Assembly: GCA_964531735.1 (NCBI GenBank)
Contig: CAZHGD010000061.1
Coordinates: forward strand, 1-38,872
DNA: 38,872 nt
Origin: CAZHGD01 sp964531735
GTDB lineage: Bacteria > Armatimonadota > UBA10988
Reading direction: 5' to 3'
Position numbers and translations under genes: made by a program. This document shows positions 1 through 7,595 of this stretch, one piece after another; position 1 is the stretch's first letter, and every line of letters starts with the position of its first letter. Below the pieces are notes generated by a model. That model was not told the DNA's origin and ran no database searches. It saw only the letters and a program-made list of their open reading frames with translations.

Positions 1-114
1 TCAAGACTCCCGAGAGGCGTGGTTGGTTCCTTGCAGCCGGGATTTGAACACAACCAGCAGCCCACCCTACGCGCCGGCGCCACCGGCGGGTGAGCACCGG
101 TCGCACGGGAACTC
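1..114. other. Left-edge non-coding stretch
   Basis: I see no supportable gene here. A minus-strand reading ending in TGA at position 1 is closed by an in-frame TAG after only about 20 codons. A stretch near 41-57 resembles a reversed tRNA T-loop (TTCAAAT), but its flanks do not pair. Confidence 0.4.
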
Positions 115-118
115 GTGC

Positions 119-151
119 TTGACTTGGTCTGGTTATGTAGTAGTGTACATA
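119..151 (+). promoter_or_regulatory. Candidate promoter/operator for the redox-permease operon
   Basis: An AT-rich patch in otherwise GC-rich DNA lies 27 to 59 bases upstream of the permease start. It has a -35-like TTGACT (119-124) with a weak -10-like TAGTGT after 16 bases (141-146). Superimposed is an inverted repeat, TATGTA (134-139) and TACATA (146-151), with a 6-base spacer. A dyad overlapping a -10 is what an ArsR/SmtB-type metal-sensing repressor would use, but no such regulator gene is in the window, so the operator role is inference. Confidence 0.35.
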
Positions 152-177
152 TATCCGACAGTGCGAGGACTGACCGC

Positions 178-1206
178 ATGATTTCGCCGACTGCCTTGCG
201 ACGCTGGTGGGCCTGGCTGGGACTGGGCCTGGCCTGGCTGGTGGCCTATCGCGGGCTGGCGCCGGTGTCGCGTTGGCTGAGCTACCGGTTGCTGGGTCTG
301 ACAGCCGGCTCGCACCTCGGCCTGGCCATCGAGTTCTTCTGCTTCGAGGTGCCGAAGGTCCTGCTGCTGCTGACGCTGATTGTGTTCGTGGTCGGCATCG
401 TGCGCACCTACTTCAGCCCCGAGCGCACGCGCCGCGTGCTGGCCGGTCGCCGCGAGGCCGCCGGCAACGTGCTGGCCGCGTTGCTCGGCATCGTGACGCC
501 GTTCTGCTCGTGTTCGGCCGTGCCGCTGTTCCTGGGGTTCGTGCAGGCCGGGGTGCCGTTGGGCGTGACCTTCTCGTTCCTGGTCAGCGCGCCGATGGTC
601 AACGAAGTGGCCCTGGTGTTGCTGTTCGGGCTGTTCGGCTGGCGGGTCGCCGCGCTCTACCTGGGTACCGGTCTAGCCGTCGCCATGGTCGCCGGCTGGC
701 TCATCGGGCGACTCCGGCTGGAGCACTGGGTCGAGGACTGGGTCTACCAGGTGCCGGCCGCCGGTGCCGACGACGCCGAGGCCGGGCTGACCTGGGCGGA
801 GCGCGTGGCGGGCGGCCGGCACGCGGTGACCGAGATTGTGGGCAAGGTCTGGCCCTACGTGGTGGCCGGCATCGCGGTGGGCGCCGGCATCCACGGCTAT
901 GTGCCTGAAGGACTGATGGCCTCGTTCATGGGCAAGAGCGCCTGGTGGTCGGTGCCGCTGGCTGTCATCCTCGGCGTGCCGATGTACTCCAACGCCGCCG
1001 GCATCATCCCGGTCGTTCAGGCGCTGCTCGGCAAAGGTGCCGCCCTGGGCACGGTGCTGGCCTTCATGATGGCGGTCATCGCCCTGTCGCTGCCCGAAGC
1101 GATCATTCTGCGCAAGGTGCTCAAACCGCAGCTCATTGCCACCTTCTTCGGCATCGTGGCCGGCGGCATACTGACCGTCGGCTGGTTGTTCAACCTGTTG
1201 TTCTGA
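178..1206 (+). CDS. ArsP-like permease (COG0701/DUF318 family)
   Basis: This is a 342-residue polytopic inner-membrane protein. The motif TPFCSCS (Cys110 and Cys112), followed by GVPLGVTFSFLVSAPMVNE, is the signature of the COG0701 permease family, which includes the organoarsenical exporter ArsP and putative Cu/Zn exporters. Hydrophobic helices fill roughly residues 10-75, 100-155, 160-185 and 225-342, with a polar cytoplasmic-looking loop near 190-220. ATG 178 is preferred over the upstream ATG at 115 because the extra 21 residues are polar and overlap the promoter-like region. It starts a tight operon with four thiol-redox proteins, which suggests export of a thiol-reactive metal or metalloid. 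The substrate cannot be read from the sequence, and ArsP itself is only a family-level analogy. Confidence 0.85.
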   Translation: MISPTALRRWWAWLGLGLAWLVAYRGLAPVSRWLSYRLLGLTAGSHLGLAIEFFCFEVPKVLLLLTLIVFVVGIVRTYFSPERTRRVLAGRREAAGNVLAALLGIVTPFCSCSAVPLFLGFVQAGVPLGVTFSFLVSAPMVNEVALVLLFGLFGWRVAALYLGTGLAVAMVAGWLIGRLRLEHWVEDWVYQVPAAGADDAEAGLTWAERVAGGRHAVTEIVGKVWPYVVAGIAVGAGIHGYVPEGLMASFMGKSAWWSVPLAVILGVPMYSNAAGIIPVVQALLGKGAALGTVLAFMMAVIALSLPEAIILRKVLKPQLIATFFGIVAGGILTVGWLFNLLF

Positions 1207-1221
1207 AAGCGAGGAGCGAAC

Positions 1222-1455
1222 GTGAAAGTGCAGATCCTGGGCGTCGGTTGCGCCAAGTGCAAGGCGCTCTACGCCGCGGCCGAGCAAGCGGTCCAGGCCA
1301 GCGGCGTGGCCGCTGAACTGGAGAAGATCGAGGACATCCAGACCATCGCTCGCATGGGCGTCATGAGCACGCCGGCGCTGGCCATCGACGGCCAGGTCAA
1401 GAGCACCGGCAAGCTGCTGACGCCCGACGAGATCGCGCGCTACCTGTCCGCGTGA
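1222..1455 (+). CDS. Small thioredoxin-fold protein (redox-active disulfide protein 2 type)
   Basis: The 77-residue protein starts at GTG 1222, five bases after GAGGAG. It has the beta-alpha-beta opening VQILGVGCAKCK with a CxxC active site (Cys10, Cys13) and a cis-proline region MSTPALAIDG, as in the Thioredoxin_3 family of glutaredoxin-sized proteins. No signal peptide is present, so it should be cytoplasmic. It lies 15 bases after the permease. Members of this family are commonly found beside COG0701 permeases, and a role in reducing or handing over a metal-thiol substrate to the permease is likely but inferred. Confidence 0.85.
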   Translation: MKVQILGVGCAKCKALYAAAEQAVQASGVAAELEKIEDIQTIARMGVMSTPALAIDGQVKSTGKLLTPDEIARYLSA

Positions 1456-1462
1456 GGTGACC

Positions 1463-1894
1463 ATGAAGAACACCACGGTAGCCGGCCTGGTGATCGTCCT
1501 GTTCGTCGCCGTGGTGGCGGTGCGGCAGGTGGGTCGCGCCGGCCAGGCGCCGCCACCGACCGACGGCACCGCGGCCGAACAGGCCATCGCCACAGCCCGG
1601 GCAGCTCGCCAGCCGATGGTGCTGAGCTTCCGCTCCAAGACCTGCAAGCCCTGCGTCGCCATGGCCGCGGTGGTGGCCGAGTTGCGTCCGAAGTACGCCG
1701 GGCGCGTGGCGGTGGTCGACATCTCGCTCGATGACGACACGCCGGACCTGAAGCTGGTCGAGAAGTACCAGATCGCGGTCAAGCCGACGACCGTCGTGCT
1801 CACCGCCGCCGGTGAGCTCGCCGAGACGCGGGTCGGCGTGTGGCGCGCCGACGAGCTTGGTCGTCGCCTGGACGATATGTTGGGACGGCGATGA
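1463..1894 (+). CDS. Membrane-anchored thioredoxin-like protein
   Basis: The protein has 143 residues. An N-terminal hydrophobic segment (about 5-20) acts as an uncleaved anchor or signal. The thioredoxin domain follows, with active site SKTCKPC (Cys61, Cys64) and the cis-proline at KPTTVV. The domain is a little shorter than classical thioredoxin. A GTG at 1457 is an alternative start, but ATG 1463 follows a GAGGTGA SD and gives a cleaner signal. The stop overlaps the start of the next gene (ATGA), so translation is probably coupled to the CcdA-like protein, its likely electron donor across the membrane. Confidence 0.8.
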   Translation: MKNTTVAGLVIVLFVAVVAVRQVGRAGQAPPPTDGTAAEQAIATARAARQPMVLSFRSKTCKPCVAMAAVVAELRPKYAGRVAVVDISLDDDTPDLKLVEKYQIAVKPTTVVLTAAGELAETRVGVWRADELGRRLDDMLGRR

Positions 1895-2580
1895 TCGAGC
1901 AACTCGCGGCCCGGCTCGGGGCCAGCCTCACCGAGCTATCGTGGCTGTCAGTCGGCCTGGCGTTTCTCGGTGGTTGCCTGACCGGGTTCAACCCGTGCAG
2001 CTATCCGACGGTGCCGGTGCTGATCGGCCTGATCGGCGCGCAGGGCGAGCGTCCCCGCTGGCAGGCGCCGGCGCTGGCGGCCACCTTTGTGCTGGGCCTC
2101 GGCCTGACCTACGCGCTGATCGGCCTGGCCTTCTCCACGGCCGGCGGCCTGCTGGGGCTGTCGGTGGTGACCTGGCGCTACCTGGCGGCGGCGGTGTGCC
2201 TGTTCTTCGGGTTAGTCTGGGCCCAGGTCATCGTGCTTCGCCTCGGCACCTTCGTGCCGTTCCAGAGCTACCGGCCGGAGGCCGGCAGCTTCATCAGCGC
2301 TTTGCTGCTGGGCATGCTGTTCGGCCTGATCGCCTCGCCGTGCGCCACGCCCATCCTGGCGGTCATCCTGTCGGCCGCCGCGGCCAAGGGCCGGCCGCTG
2401 TTCGGCGCCGTCCTGCTCTTTGCGTATGCCGTCGGTCACGGCCTGCCGCTCCTGGTGCTCGGCATGTTCGCCGGAGCCGCGGCGCGCTTGCGCCAGATCG
2501 GCCCGTACATGGAGCGCATCCAGCATGCCAGCGGCTGGCTGCTGGTGGCCGTGGCGTTCTACCTGGCGCTGACCACCTGA
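1891..2580 (+). CDS. CcdA/DsbD-like transmembrane thiol-disulfide carrier
   Basis: This 229-residue protein has six probable membrane helices and the paired cysteines of the CcdA/DsbD-beta family: FNPCSYP (Cys36) in the first helix and ASPCATP (Cys151) in the fourth. In the family these form a disulfide that passes reducing equivalents from cytoplasmic thioredoxin to extracytoplasmic thiol proteins. The start ATG 1891 overlaps the upstream stop; an upstream ATG at 1840 lies inside the thioredoxin gene and is not used here. No cytochrome c maturation genes are present, so a role in the surrounding redox operon is more likely than haem attachment. Confidence 0.85.
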   Translation: MIEQLAARLGASLTELSWLSVGLAFLGGCLTGFNPCSYPTVPVLIGLIGAQGERPRWQAPALAATFVLGLGLTYALIGLAFSTAGGLLGLSVVTWRYLAAAVCLFFGLVWAQVIVLRLGTFVPFQSYRPEAGSFISALLLGMLFGLIASPCATPILAVILSAAAAKGRPLFGAVLLFAYAVGHGLPLLVLGMFAGAAARLRQIGPYMERIQHASGWLLVAVAFYLALTT

Positions 2581-2595
2581 AGGAGTGCGTAAGCG

Positions 2596-3006
2596 ATGAG
2601 TGACTGCTGTTCGGTTCAGGACCAGATCCTGATCCTGGCCTGCTCGGGCGGCTCCAACGTGGGGCAACTGACCAACCAGGCCGCGATCGAGTTGGAGCGC
2701 GGCGGCGTGGGCCGCCTGCGCTGTGCGGTGGGCGTGGCCGCCGGTGTGCCCGGCCTGGTCGACGGGGCCGGCAAAGCGCCCCACCTCATCGTGCTGGACG
2801 GCTGCCCGATGGCCTGCGCCAAGCAGGGCCTGCAACAGCAGACCGGCCGCGAACCCGACACCTATGTGGTCGTCACCGACCTGGGCGTGGAGAAGGCGCA
2901 CGACTTCCAGCTCGAGGCGGCCGACCTGGCCAAGACCGTCGCCGCGACGCGCGCCGCCCTGGGGCTGCCCGCCGACACCTGCGCCTGTACCGGGAGTGCA
3001 TCTTGA
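2596..3006 (+). CDS. DGC-domain putative zinc-binding protein
   Basis: The 136-residue protein carries the motif LDGCPMACAKQ (Cys70, Cys74), which defines the DGC family of presumed zinc-binding proteins. Other conserved-looking cysteines are at Cys4-Cys5, Cys16 (ACSGGSN) and a C-terminal CAC pair. Eight or more cysteines in 136 residues point to metal or metalloid binding or redox. AAGGAG lies 10 bases upstream of ATG 2596. It follows the CcdA-like gene by 15 bases and overlaps the redoxin start. The biochemical function of the family is not settled; here it would be a cytoplasmic metal-binding partner of the permease. Confidence 0.8.
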   Translation: MSDCCSVQDQILILACSGGSNVGQLTNQAAIELERGGVGRLRCAVGVAAGVPGLVDGAGKAPHLIVLDGCPMACAKQGLQQQTGREPDTYVVVTDLGVEKAHDFQLEAADLAKTVAATRAALGLPADTCACTGSAS

Positions 3007-3593
3007 TGAAGACGTCACGTTCGTTGCTGTGGGTCGTCCTGCTGCTGGCCGCCCTGGGCGCCGCCTGGGCGGCCGAGGTGAAGATCGGCGCCGCCGCGCC
3101 CGACTTCACGCTGACCGACCTCAACGGCAAGTCGCACCACCTGGCCGCCTACAAGGGCAAGGCCAAAGCGGTGGTGCTGGTCTGGATGTCGTCGGTGTGC
3201 CCCGGCGGGCGCGCCTATGAGCAGCGGGTCGAGTCCGTCTACAAGGAGTTCCAGGGCAAGGGCGTGGTCTTCCTGACCATCAACTCGCAGAAAGACGAGA
3301 CGCCCGAGAGCATCCGCAAGCACCAGCGCGCCAGCAAGCTGACCTTTGCCGTGCTCAAGGACGCGCACAACAAGGTGGCCGACCTCTATGGCGCGGTCGC
3401 GGTGCCCGAGGCGTTCGTGTTCGACGGGAGCCTCAAACTCCGCTACCACGGCGCCATCGACAACAGCAAGCAGGCCGCCAAGGTGGACCCGGAGAAGCGC
3501 TATCTGCGCAGCGCCATCGCGGCGGTCCTGGCCGGCCGCACGCCGTCGCCGGCTCAGACACGGCCGAACGGCTGCGCGATCGACCGCGAGTAG
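3006..3593 (+). CDS. Secreted redoxin (AhpC/TSA-like thioredoxin fold)
   Basis: The 195-residue protein starts at ATG 3006, overlapping the upstream TGA. Residues 1-23 are a signal peptide ending in AWA. The redoxin domain begins at APDFTLTDLNG. The usual CxxC is absent: the active-site loop reads SSVCPGGRAY with a single cysteine (Cys65), and a second cysteine sits at the far C-terminus in GCAIDRE. This arrangement matches a redoxin subfamily with CP-x-x-x-x-Y and a terminal GC-[SA]-I motif. A peroxiredoxin-like mechanism between Cys65 and the tail cysteine is possible. It is the last gene of the operon and converges with a minus-strand gene 16 bases away. Confidence 0.8.
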   Translation: MKTSRSLLWVVLLLAALGAAWAAEVKIGAAAPDFTLTDLNGKSHHLAAYKGKAKAVVLVWMSSVCPGGRAYEQRVESVYKEFQGKGVVFLTINSQKDETPESIRKHQRASKLTFAVLKDAHNKVADLYGAVAVPEAFVFDGSLKLRYHGAIDNSKQAAKVDPEKRYLRSAIAAVLAGRTPSPAQTRPNGCAIDRE

Positions 3594-3609
3594 CGGCCGC
3601 GCCAACCAG

Positions 3610-5613
3610 CTACCGTGCCGGGCGCGTCAGTCGGTCCCAGATGGCGGTGCGCTGCGGGTTGTAGCCCGGTGACTTCGGGTCGAGCGCGTCCGACGGGTAC
3701 AGCGTGATCATCGGGGCGCCTTCGTCCAGGCCCATCTGCACAGCCCGCGCGAAGCCCTCGTCGGTGCCTTCGTAGCGCACCCGGCCTGGCGCGTCGGGGT
3801 CGTAGACGCCGATGTTGACGAAGCTGCTCAACCGGCGGCCATGCCGCGCGGCGTAGTAGCGGAACTTGCGCCACTGCGGGCTCTTGGCGTCGGTCACGTA
3901 TTCGGCACAGAGCCAGGCTACACCGGGCAGCGCCGCGATGCGGTCCAGGTCGACCGCATACTGCGGCCCGGTCCAGCCGACGTGCTGGAAGTAGATGGCG
4001 CCACCGTAGTCCAGGTTGTCGGCATTGGCCTGGGCGAACGCGCCGGCCTGCGTGCCGATCATCCGCGCGAAGCACGCTTGGGCCCAGTCGGACCACCGGC
4101 GCCAGTCGTCGGGGCCGGCCTGGTTGTTGGTGCGCGGCGTGTCGGGCACGTAGGCTTTGGCCGGGAAGCGCGCCGCGGGGTCGCCGGTGAACCGGCGGTA
4201 ATCGGCCAGCGCGGCTTCAGAGAACAGCGGCGCCTGGTACCAGGTGCTCAGGCGCCACAACGGTTCGTTGAAGAACAGGTAGTCGACCGGCCCGACCAGC
4301 CGCGCGCAGTCGGCCCAGGCCTGCCGCCCGCGCGCCGTCGCTTCGGCGCTGGCCCAGTCGAAGTGGTCGCGCTGCTTGTGGAAGCCGCCGGTCTCGGGAT
4401 CGAGCGACTCGCCCTGGAACTGGGGTTGGCGGCGCGTCTCCAGGACGCCGGTGCCGGGACCGGAGCCGCCGAAGTGCAGGCCCAGCGCCAGCTTGATGCC
4501 GTGGCGATGGGCGATGCGCAACTGCTTGCGCACCTCGGCGGCAATCGCCTCGGCGTGCCCCCGCGCCGCCGGGTCACGGTCCCAGCCGAGGTCCCACTTC
4601 CAGTCGGTCCAGGAGACCCCCAGTTCCATCACGTCGAAGTGCGGCGCCATGGCGGCGAAGAAACGCTCCAACTCCGCTTCGCTGTGCGTGGTCACCTTGC
4701 CCCAGGCGATGATGCCCGGCGTCTGTTGCGCGAACCGCAGCACCTGCGCCGGCCGCGGCAGCGGCGCGAGCGCGGCCTCGCGCCAGGGCTCCGGCTCACG
4801 TGGCAGCGCCGCCACGGTCAGCGTCGGCTGCGCTACGTTCGGCAGGTCGGCCAGGTCCAGTTCCAGGCGCGTCTCGACGCGCTGGCCCAGCGGCAGGTGC
4901 AGATTGATGCTCTGCCGCCACCAACCGTTCCACAACTCGACACTACGGGTTGACGGGTCGGGCCGCAGCACCACCTGGTGGCCGGCATAGGGTAACCTGA
5001 CCTCGGCCGGCTCCTTCACCGTGCTGCCCTCGCCGCCGAACCGCGGCGCCACCTCACGGCCGTCGCGCGTGCGAATCGGCACCGGCTTGCCCGGCGTGTG
5101 CTGGTCCTTGTTGGGCGCGGCCACGAACAGCTCGTGGCGGTTGCCGACCAACTCCACCCGGTGCAGCCACCACGCCACCCGCGGGGCCACGGTCTGGGTC
5201 AGCGTGTAGGCCAACCGCAGCCGGCCCGAGCGCTCCACGGTCCACACCTGCTGCCACGACCAGCGGCCGGGACCGCCGTTCACTTCGCGGGCCACGCCGG
5301 CCAGCCGGACGTTCACCGCCTCGGCCGTCTGCGAGACCACCGGCGCCTCGGCCCCGTCGTCGGTCGGCTCGGCCAGCGGCCGCCAGCCGGCTTGCAGGAG
5401 CACCGGTCGGACCGTCGGACGCGGGTTGTCGAACGGGTCGCCAATCACATAGCGGTCGCGCCACTTGACCGCGTCGAGGTGGCTGCGGGTGAACTCGCAC
5501 TCGATGGCGCCGAGGGCGACCTGGAACGGCGCCTCGACCGGCGCGGCGCTCAGCGGCGCCGCCGCGCAGACCAAGAGCAGAACCAGATGGCGGCGGGCGC
5601 GAGACCAACCCAT
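3610..5613 (-). CDS. Secreted TIM-barrel protein, putative glycoside hydrolase
   Basis: The 667-residue protein has a signal peptide (1-23, ending SAAPVEA). Residues about 24-270 are beta-rich, resembling the super-sandwich domains that precede many hydrolase barrels. Residues about 290-660 look like an (alpha/beta)8 barrel: FFNEPLW offers Glu450 as a possible acid/base, and LCAEYVTD offers Glu571 as a possible nucleophile, in the order and spacing seen in clan GH-A enzymes. FSEAALADYRRFTGD resembles a GH42-type helix. AGGAGGT lies 9 bases before the ATG. I cannot assign a GH family. It is divergent from the sialidase-like gene, with a 201-base shared spacer. Confidence 0.7.
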   Translation of the reverse strand: MGWSRARRHLVLLLVCAAAPLSAAPVEAPFQVALGAIECEFTRSHLDAVKWRDRYVIGDPFDNPRPTVRPVLLQAGWRPLAEPTDDGAEAPVVSQTAEAVNVRLAGVAREVNGGPGRWSWQQVWTVERSGRLRLAYTLTQTVAPRVAWWLHRVELVGNRHELFVAAPNKDQHTPGKPVPIRTRDGREVAPRFGGEGSTVKEPAEVRLPYAGHQVVLRPDPSTRSVELWNGWWRQSINLHLPLGQRVETRLELDLADLPNVAQPTLTVAALPREPEPWREAALAPLPRPAQVLRFAQQTPGIIAWGKVTTHSEAELERFFAAMAPHFDVMELGVSWTDWKWDLGWDRDPAARGHAEAIAAEVRKQLRIAHRHGIKLALGLHFGGSGPGTGVLETRRQPQFQGESLDPETGGFHKQRDHFDWASAEATARGRQAWADCARLVGPVDYLFFNEPLWRLSTWYQAPLFSEAALADYRRFTGDPAARFPAKAYVPDTPRTNNQAGPDDWRRWSDWAQACFARMIGTQAGAFAQANADNLDYGGAIYFQHVGWTGPQYAVDLDRIAALPGVAWLCAEYVTDAKSPQWRKFRYYAARHGRRLSSFVNIGVYDPDAPGRVRYEGTDEGFARAVQMGLDEGAPMITLYPSDALDPKSPGYNPQRTAIWDRLTRPAR

Positions 5614-5673
5614 GGTGGTGTACCTCCTTCCAGTGCCCTGGCTTCATGCGGGCGCCGCGCCTTCCTCCCTGGA

Positions 5674-5726
5674 CAATGGGTCCTGACCCCATTGCGCAGG
5701 TGACCCCATGGCGGGCCCTTGCCCGC
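5674..5726. repeat. Two hairpins in the divergent spacer
   Basis: CAATGGGTC (5674-5682) and GACCCCATTG (5685-5694) form a near-perfect palindrome with one bulged base. It is followed by GCGGGC-CCTT-GCCCGC (5711-5726). The sequence 5701-5726 (TGACCCC, TGGCGGGC, four bases, GCCCGC) resembles 17218-17245 upstream of another secreted hydrolase gene. It may be a dispersed repeat or a regulatory site. A further GGGTCCTGACC copy lies at 5746-5756. Confidence 0.45.
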
Positions 5727-5814
5727 AGCGCGGCACGCGATGGTCGGGTCCTGACCTCGTGCTCACGGAGGCCGGAGCGGCCCGTCGGCGAACCGGCCCG
5801 CGGAGAGCCGCGCC

Positions 5815-7386
5815 ATGCTCACGTTTGCCCTCACCGCCCTGGCCCTGACCGCGCCTGGCATCGACGAGCTGTGCCGCACGCCGCCGCCGGTGATCTTCGC
5901 GCCCGGGCCGGAGTACGGCTCGGAAGCGCGCAAGTACCAAGGCATCCCGGGCATCGAGCGGGCTCCCAATGGCCGGCTGTGGGCCGTCTGGTACGCCGGC
6001 AAGATCCACGAGGACCAGTACAACTACGTGGTCGGCGTGACCAGCGGCGACGACGGCCGGACCTGGAGTGACCTGAAGTTCGTCATCGATCCCGATGGCG
6101 ATGGTCCGCTGCGCGCGTCGGACCCGTGTCTGTGGCTCGCTCCGAGCGGGCGGCTGTGGCTGTTCTGGTTCCAGAACGGCGGGGGCGCCATACCGGCGCT
6201 GTTCGCCATGACCACCGACAACCCCGGCGACGAGCAGCCGACGTGGACCAAGCCGCGGTTCCTGCACGACGGCATCATGATGTGCAAGCCGATTGTCACC
6301 CGAAACGGCGACTGGCTCCTGCCGACCGCCATCTGGGGGCGCGAGCAGAGCTGTCGCGTGGTGGCCAGCAGCGACCGCGGCCAGACCTGGAGCCTGCGTG
6401 GCGCGGCCAGCGTGCCCGCACGCACCGACCGCGACTGCGACGAGCCGATGATGGTCGAGCGCCGCGACGGCTCACTCTGGATGCTGGTCCGCACCCGCTA
6501 CGGCCTGGGCGAGACGGTGTCGACCGACAGCGGTCGCACCTGGTCGCCCGTGGCCCAGGCCAAGCTGGCCCATGCCACCTCGCGCTGCTACCTGCGCAGG
6601 CTGGCTTCGGGCCGCCTGTTGCTGGTCAAGCACGGCCCCCTTGCCGAGCGCATCGGCCGGACCCATCTGACCGCCTACCTGTCCGACGACGACGGCGCCA
6701 CCTGGCAAGGCGGCCTGCTGCTGGATGAGCGCGCCACGGTCAGCTATCCCGACGGCACCCAGGCGCCCGATGGCCGGATCATGGTCATCTACGACTGGAA
6801 CCGAGCCGATCAGAAGCACCTCCTGATGGCCGTGTTCACCGAGGCCGATGTGCTGGCCGGCAAGCCGGTCAGCGGCCAGACGCGCTTCCGCCAACTGATC
6901 AACCACGCCACGGGCCTCAACCCGAAGCCGTGGCTGAAGGATGAGCGCCGCCTGAATCTGCAGCCGCACGCCGACGCCGCGCCGCTGCTGACCGGACCGG
7001 CGGCCACGCTCCAGCCGGTGGCCGGCGAGGTGCGCGAGATCGCCCTGGGCGCGGCGGTCTTCGGCAACCGCAAGTACGCCTGGCACGCCGTGCCGGCAGC
7101 CCTGGCCAGGAAGCGCTTTGTGTTCGCCAGCATGGACCGAGCCGAGGCGGTCTGCCGCGACGCCGGTGTGGTCTATGTGTTGACGCCGACCGCGGCCCGC
7201 AACCAGGACAGCGTCGAGCGCACACTGCTGGCGCAGGGCTTCCAGAAGGCGGCGGTGCCGGAGTTCGTGCTGTTCCTCGGCGCGGACGGCGGCGTGCATC
7301 CGAGCAACGTCTGCACGGTCTACCAGAAGCAGATGGCGGCCGGCGAGACGGTCAAGTTCGGCAAGTGGGGCGTGATCGTGTTCTGA
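5815..7386 (+). CDS. Sialidase-like BNR-repeat six-bladed propeller protein
   Basis: The 523-residue protein has a short hydrophobic N-terminus (1-13) that may be a signal peptide. Four Asp-box motifs are evident: SGDDGRTW (77-84), SSDRGQTW (185-192), STDSGRTW (236-243) and SDDDGATW (290-297). Evenly placed Asp boxes define the sialidase/neuraminidase propeller fold (GH33-like). SYPDGTQ (310-316) sits where the nucleophilic tyrosine of sialidases is expected, but the full Arg triad is not clearly visible, so sialic acid may not be the substrate. About 140 C-terminal residues (385-523) are outside the propeller and unrecognised. GGAG at 5802-5805 supports the ATG. Confidence 0.75.
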   Translation: MLTFALTALALTAPGIDELCRTPPPVIFAPGPEYGSEARKYQGIPGIERAPNGRLWAVWYAGKIHEDQYNYVVGVTSGDDGRTWSDLKFVIDPDGDGPLRASDPCLWLAPSGRLWLFWFQNGGGAIPALFAMTTDNPGDEQPTWTKPRFLHDGIMMCKPIVTRNGDWLLPTAIWGREQSCRVVASSDRGQTWSLRGAASVPARTDRDCDEPMMVERRDGSLWMLVRTRYGLGETVSTDSGRTWSPVAQAKLAHATSRCYLRRLASGRLLLVKHGPLAERIGRTHLTAYLSDDDGATWQGGLLLDERATVSYPDGTQAPDGRIMVIYDWNRADQKHLLMAVFTEADVLAGKPVSGQTRFRQLINHATGLNPKPWLKDERRLNLQPHADAAPLLTGPAATLQPVAGEVREIALGAAVFGNRKYAWHAVPAALARKRFVFASMDRAEAVCRDAGVVYVLTPTAARNQDSVERTLLAQGFQKAAVPEFVLFLGADGGVHPSNVCTVYQKQMAAGETVKFGKWGVIVF

Positions 7387-7431
7387 ACGGTGGGTTCCGG
7401 TCTGGATGGTGATGGCCGCGGCGGCCGGCCA

Positions 7432-7448
7432 GCCGGTGCGCCACCGGC
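7432..7448 (+). terminator. GC-rich hairpin after the sialidase-like gene
   Basis: GCCGGTG-CGC-CACCGGC is a perfect 7-bp stem with a 3-base loop, 46 bases after the stop codon. There is no T-tract, so it is a weak intrinsic terminator at best. Nothing else was recognised in the 200-base gap before the GH13 gene. Confidence 0.3.
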
Positions 7449-7595
7449 GACGCTACCACCCAAGGCGGCCACGCGCGCGCAGGCCGCCAACCTGCGCTAC
7501 CCGCCGAGGCGCGCCCCCGCGAGGCGGCCCATGGCACCGAGGCCGTCTGGGCGCGAGGCGGGAGGGACTGCGCACCGGCGGCCGAAATGGCCGCT

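Noticed and set aside
1..60. tRNA-like TTCAAAT on the minus strand
   Set aside because: The five bases on each side of the loop do not pair and no acceptor stem or other arms are found.
673..1902. Long minus-strand open frame opposite the redox operon
   Set aside because: It covers four well-supported plus-strand genes and its translation is Arg/His/Ala-rich without domains, as expected from antisense of GC-rich genes.
1891..2580. Cytochrome c biogenesis role for the CcdA-like gene
   Set aside because: No Ccs/Ccm or c-type cytochrome genes nearby; thiol-redox neighbours fit better.
3841..4953. Plus-strand frame of 370 codons
   Set aside because: It is antisense to the signal-peptide-bearing barrel protein and its translation is low-complexity.
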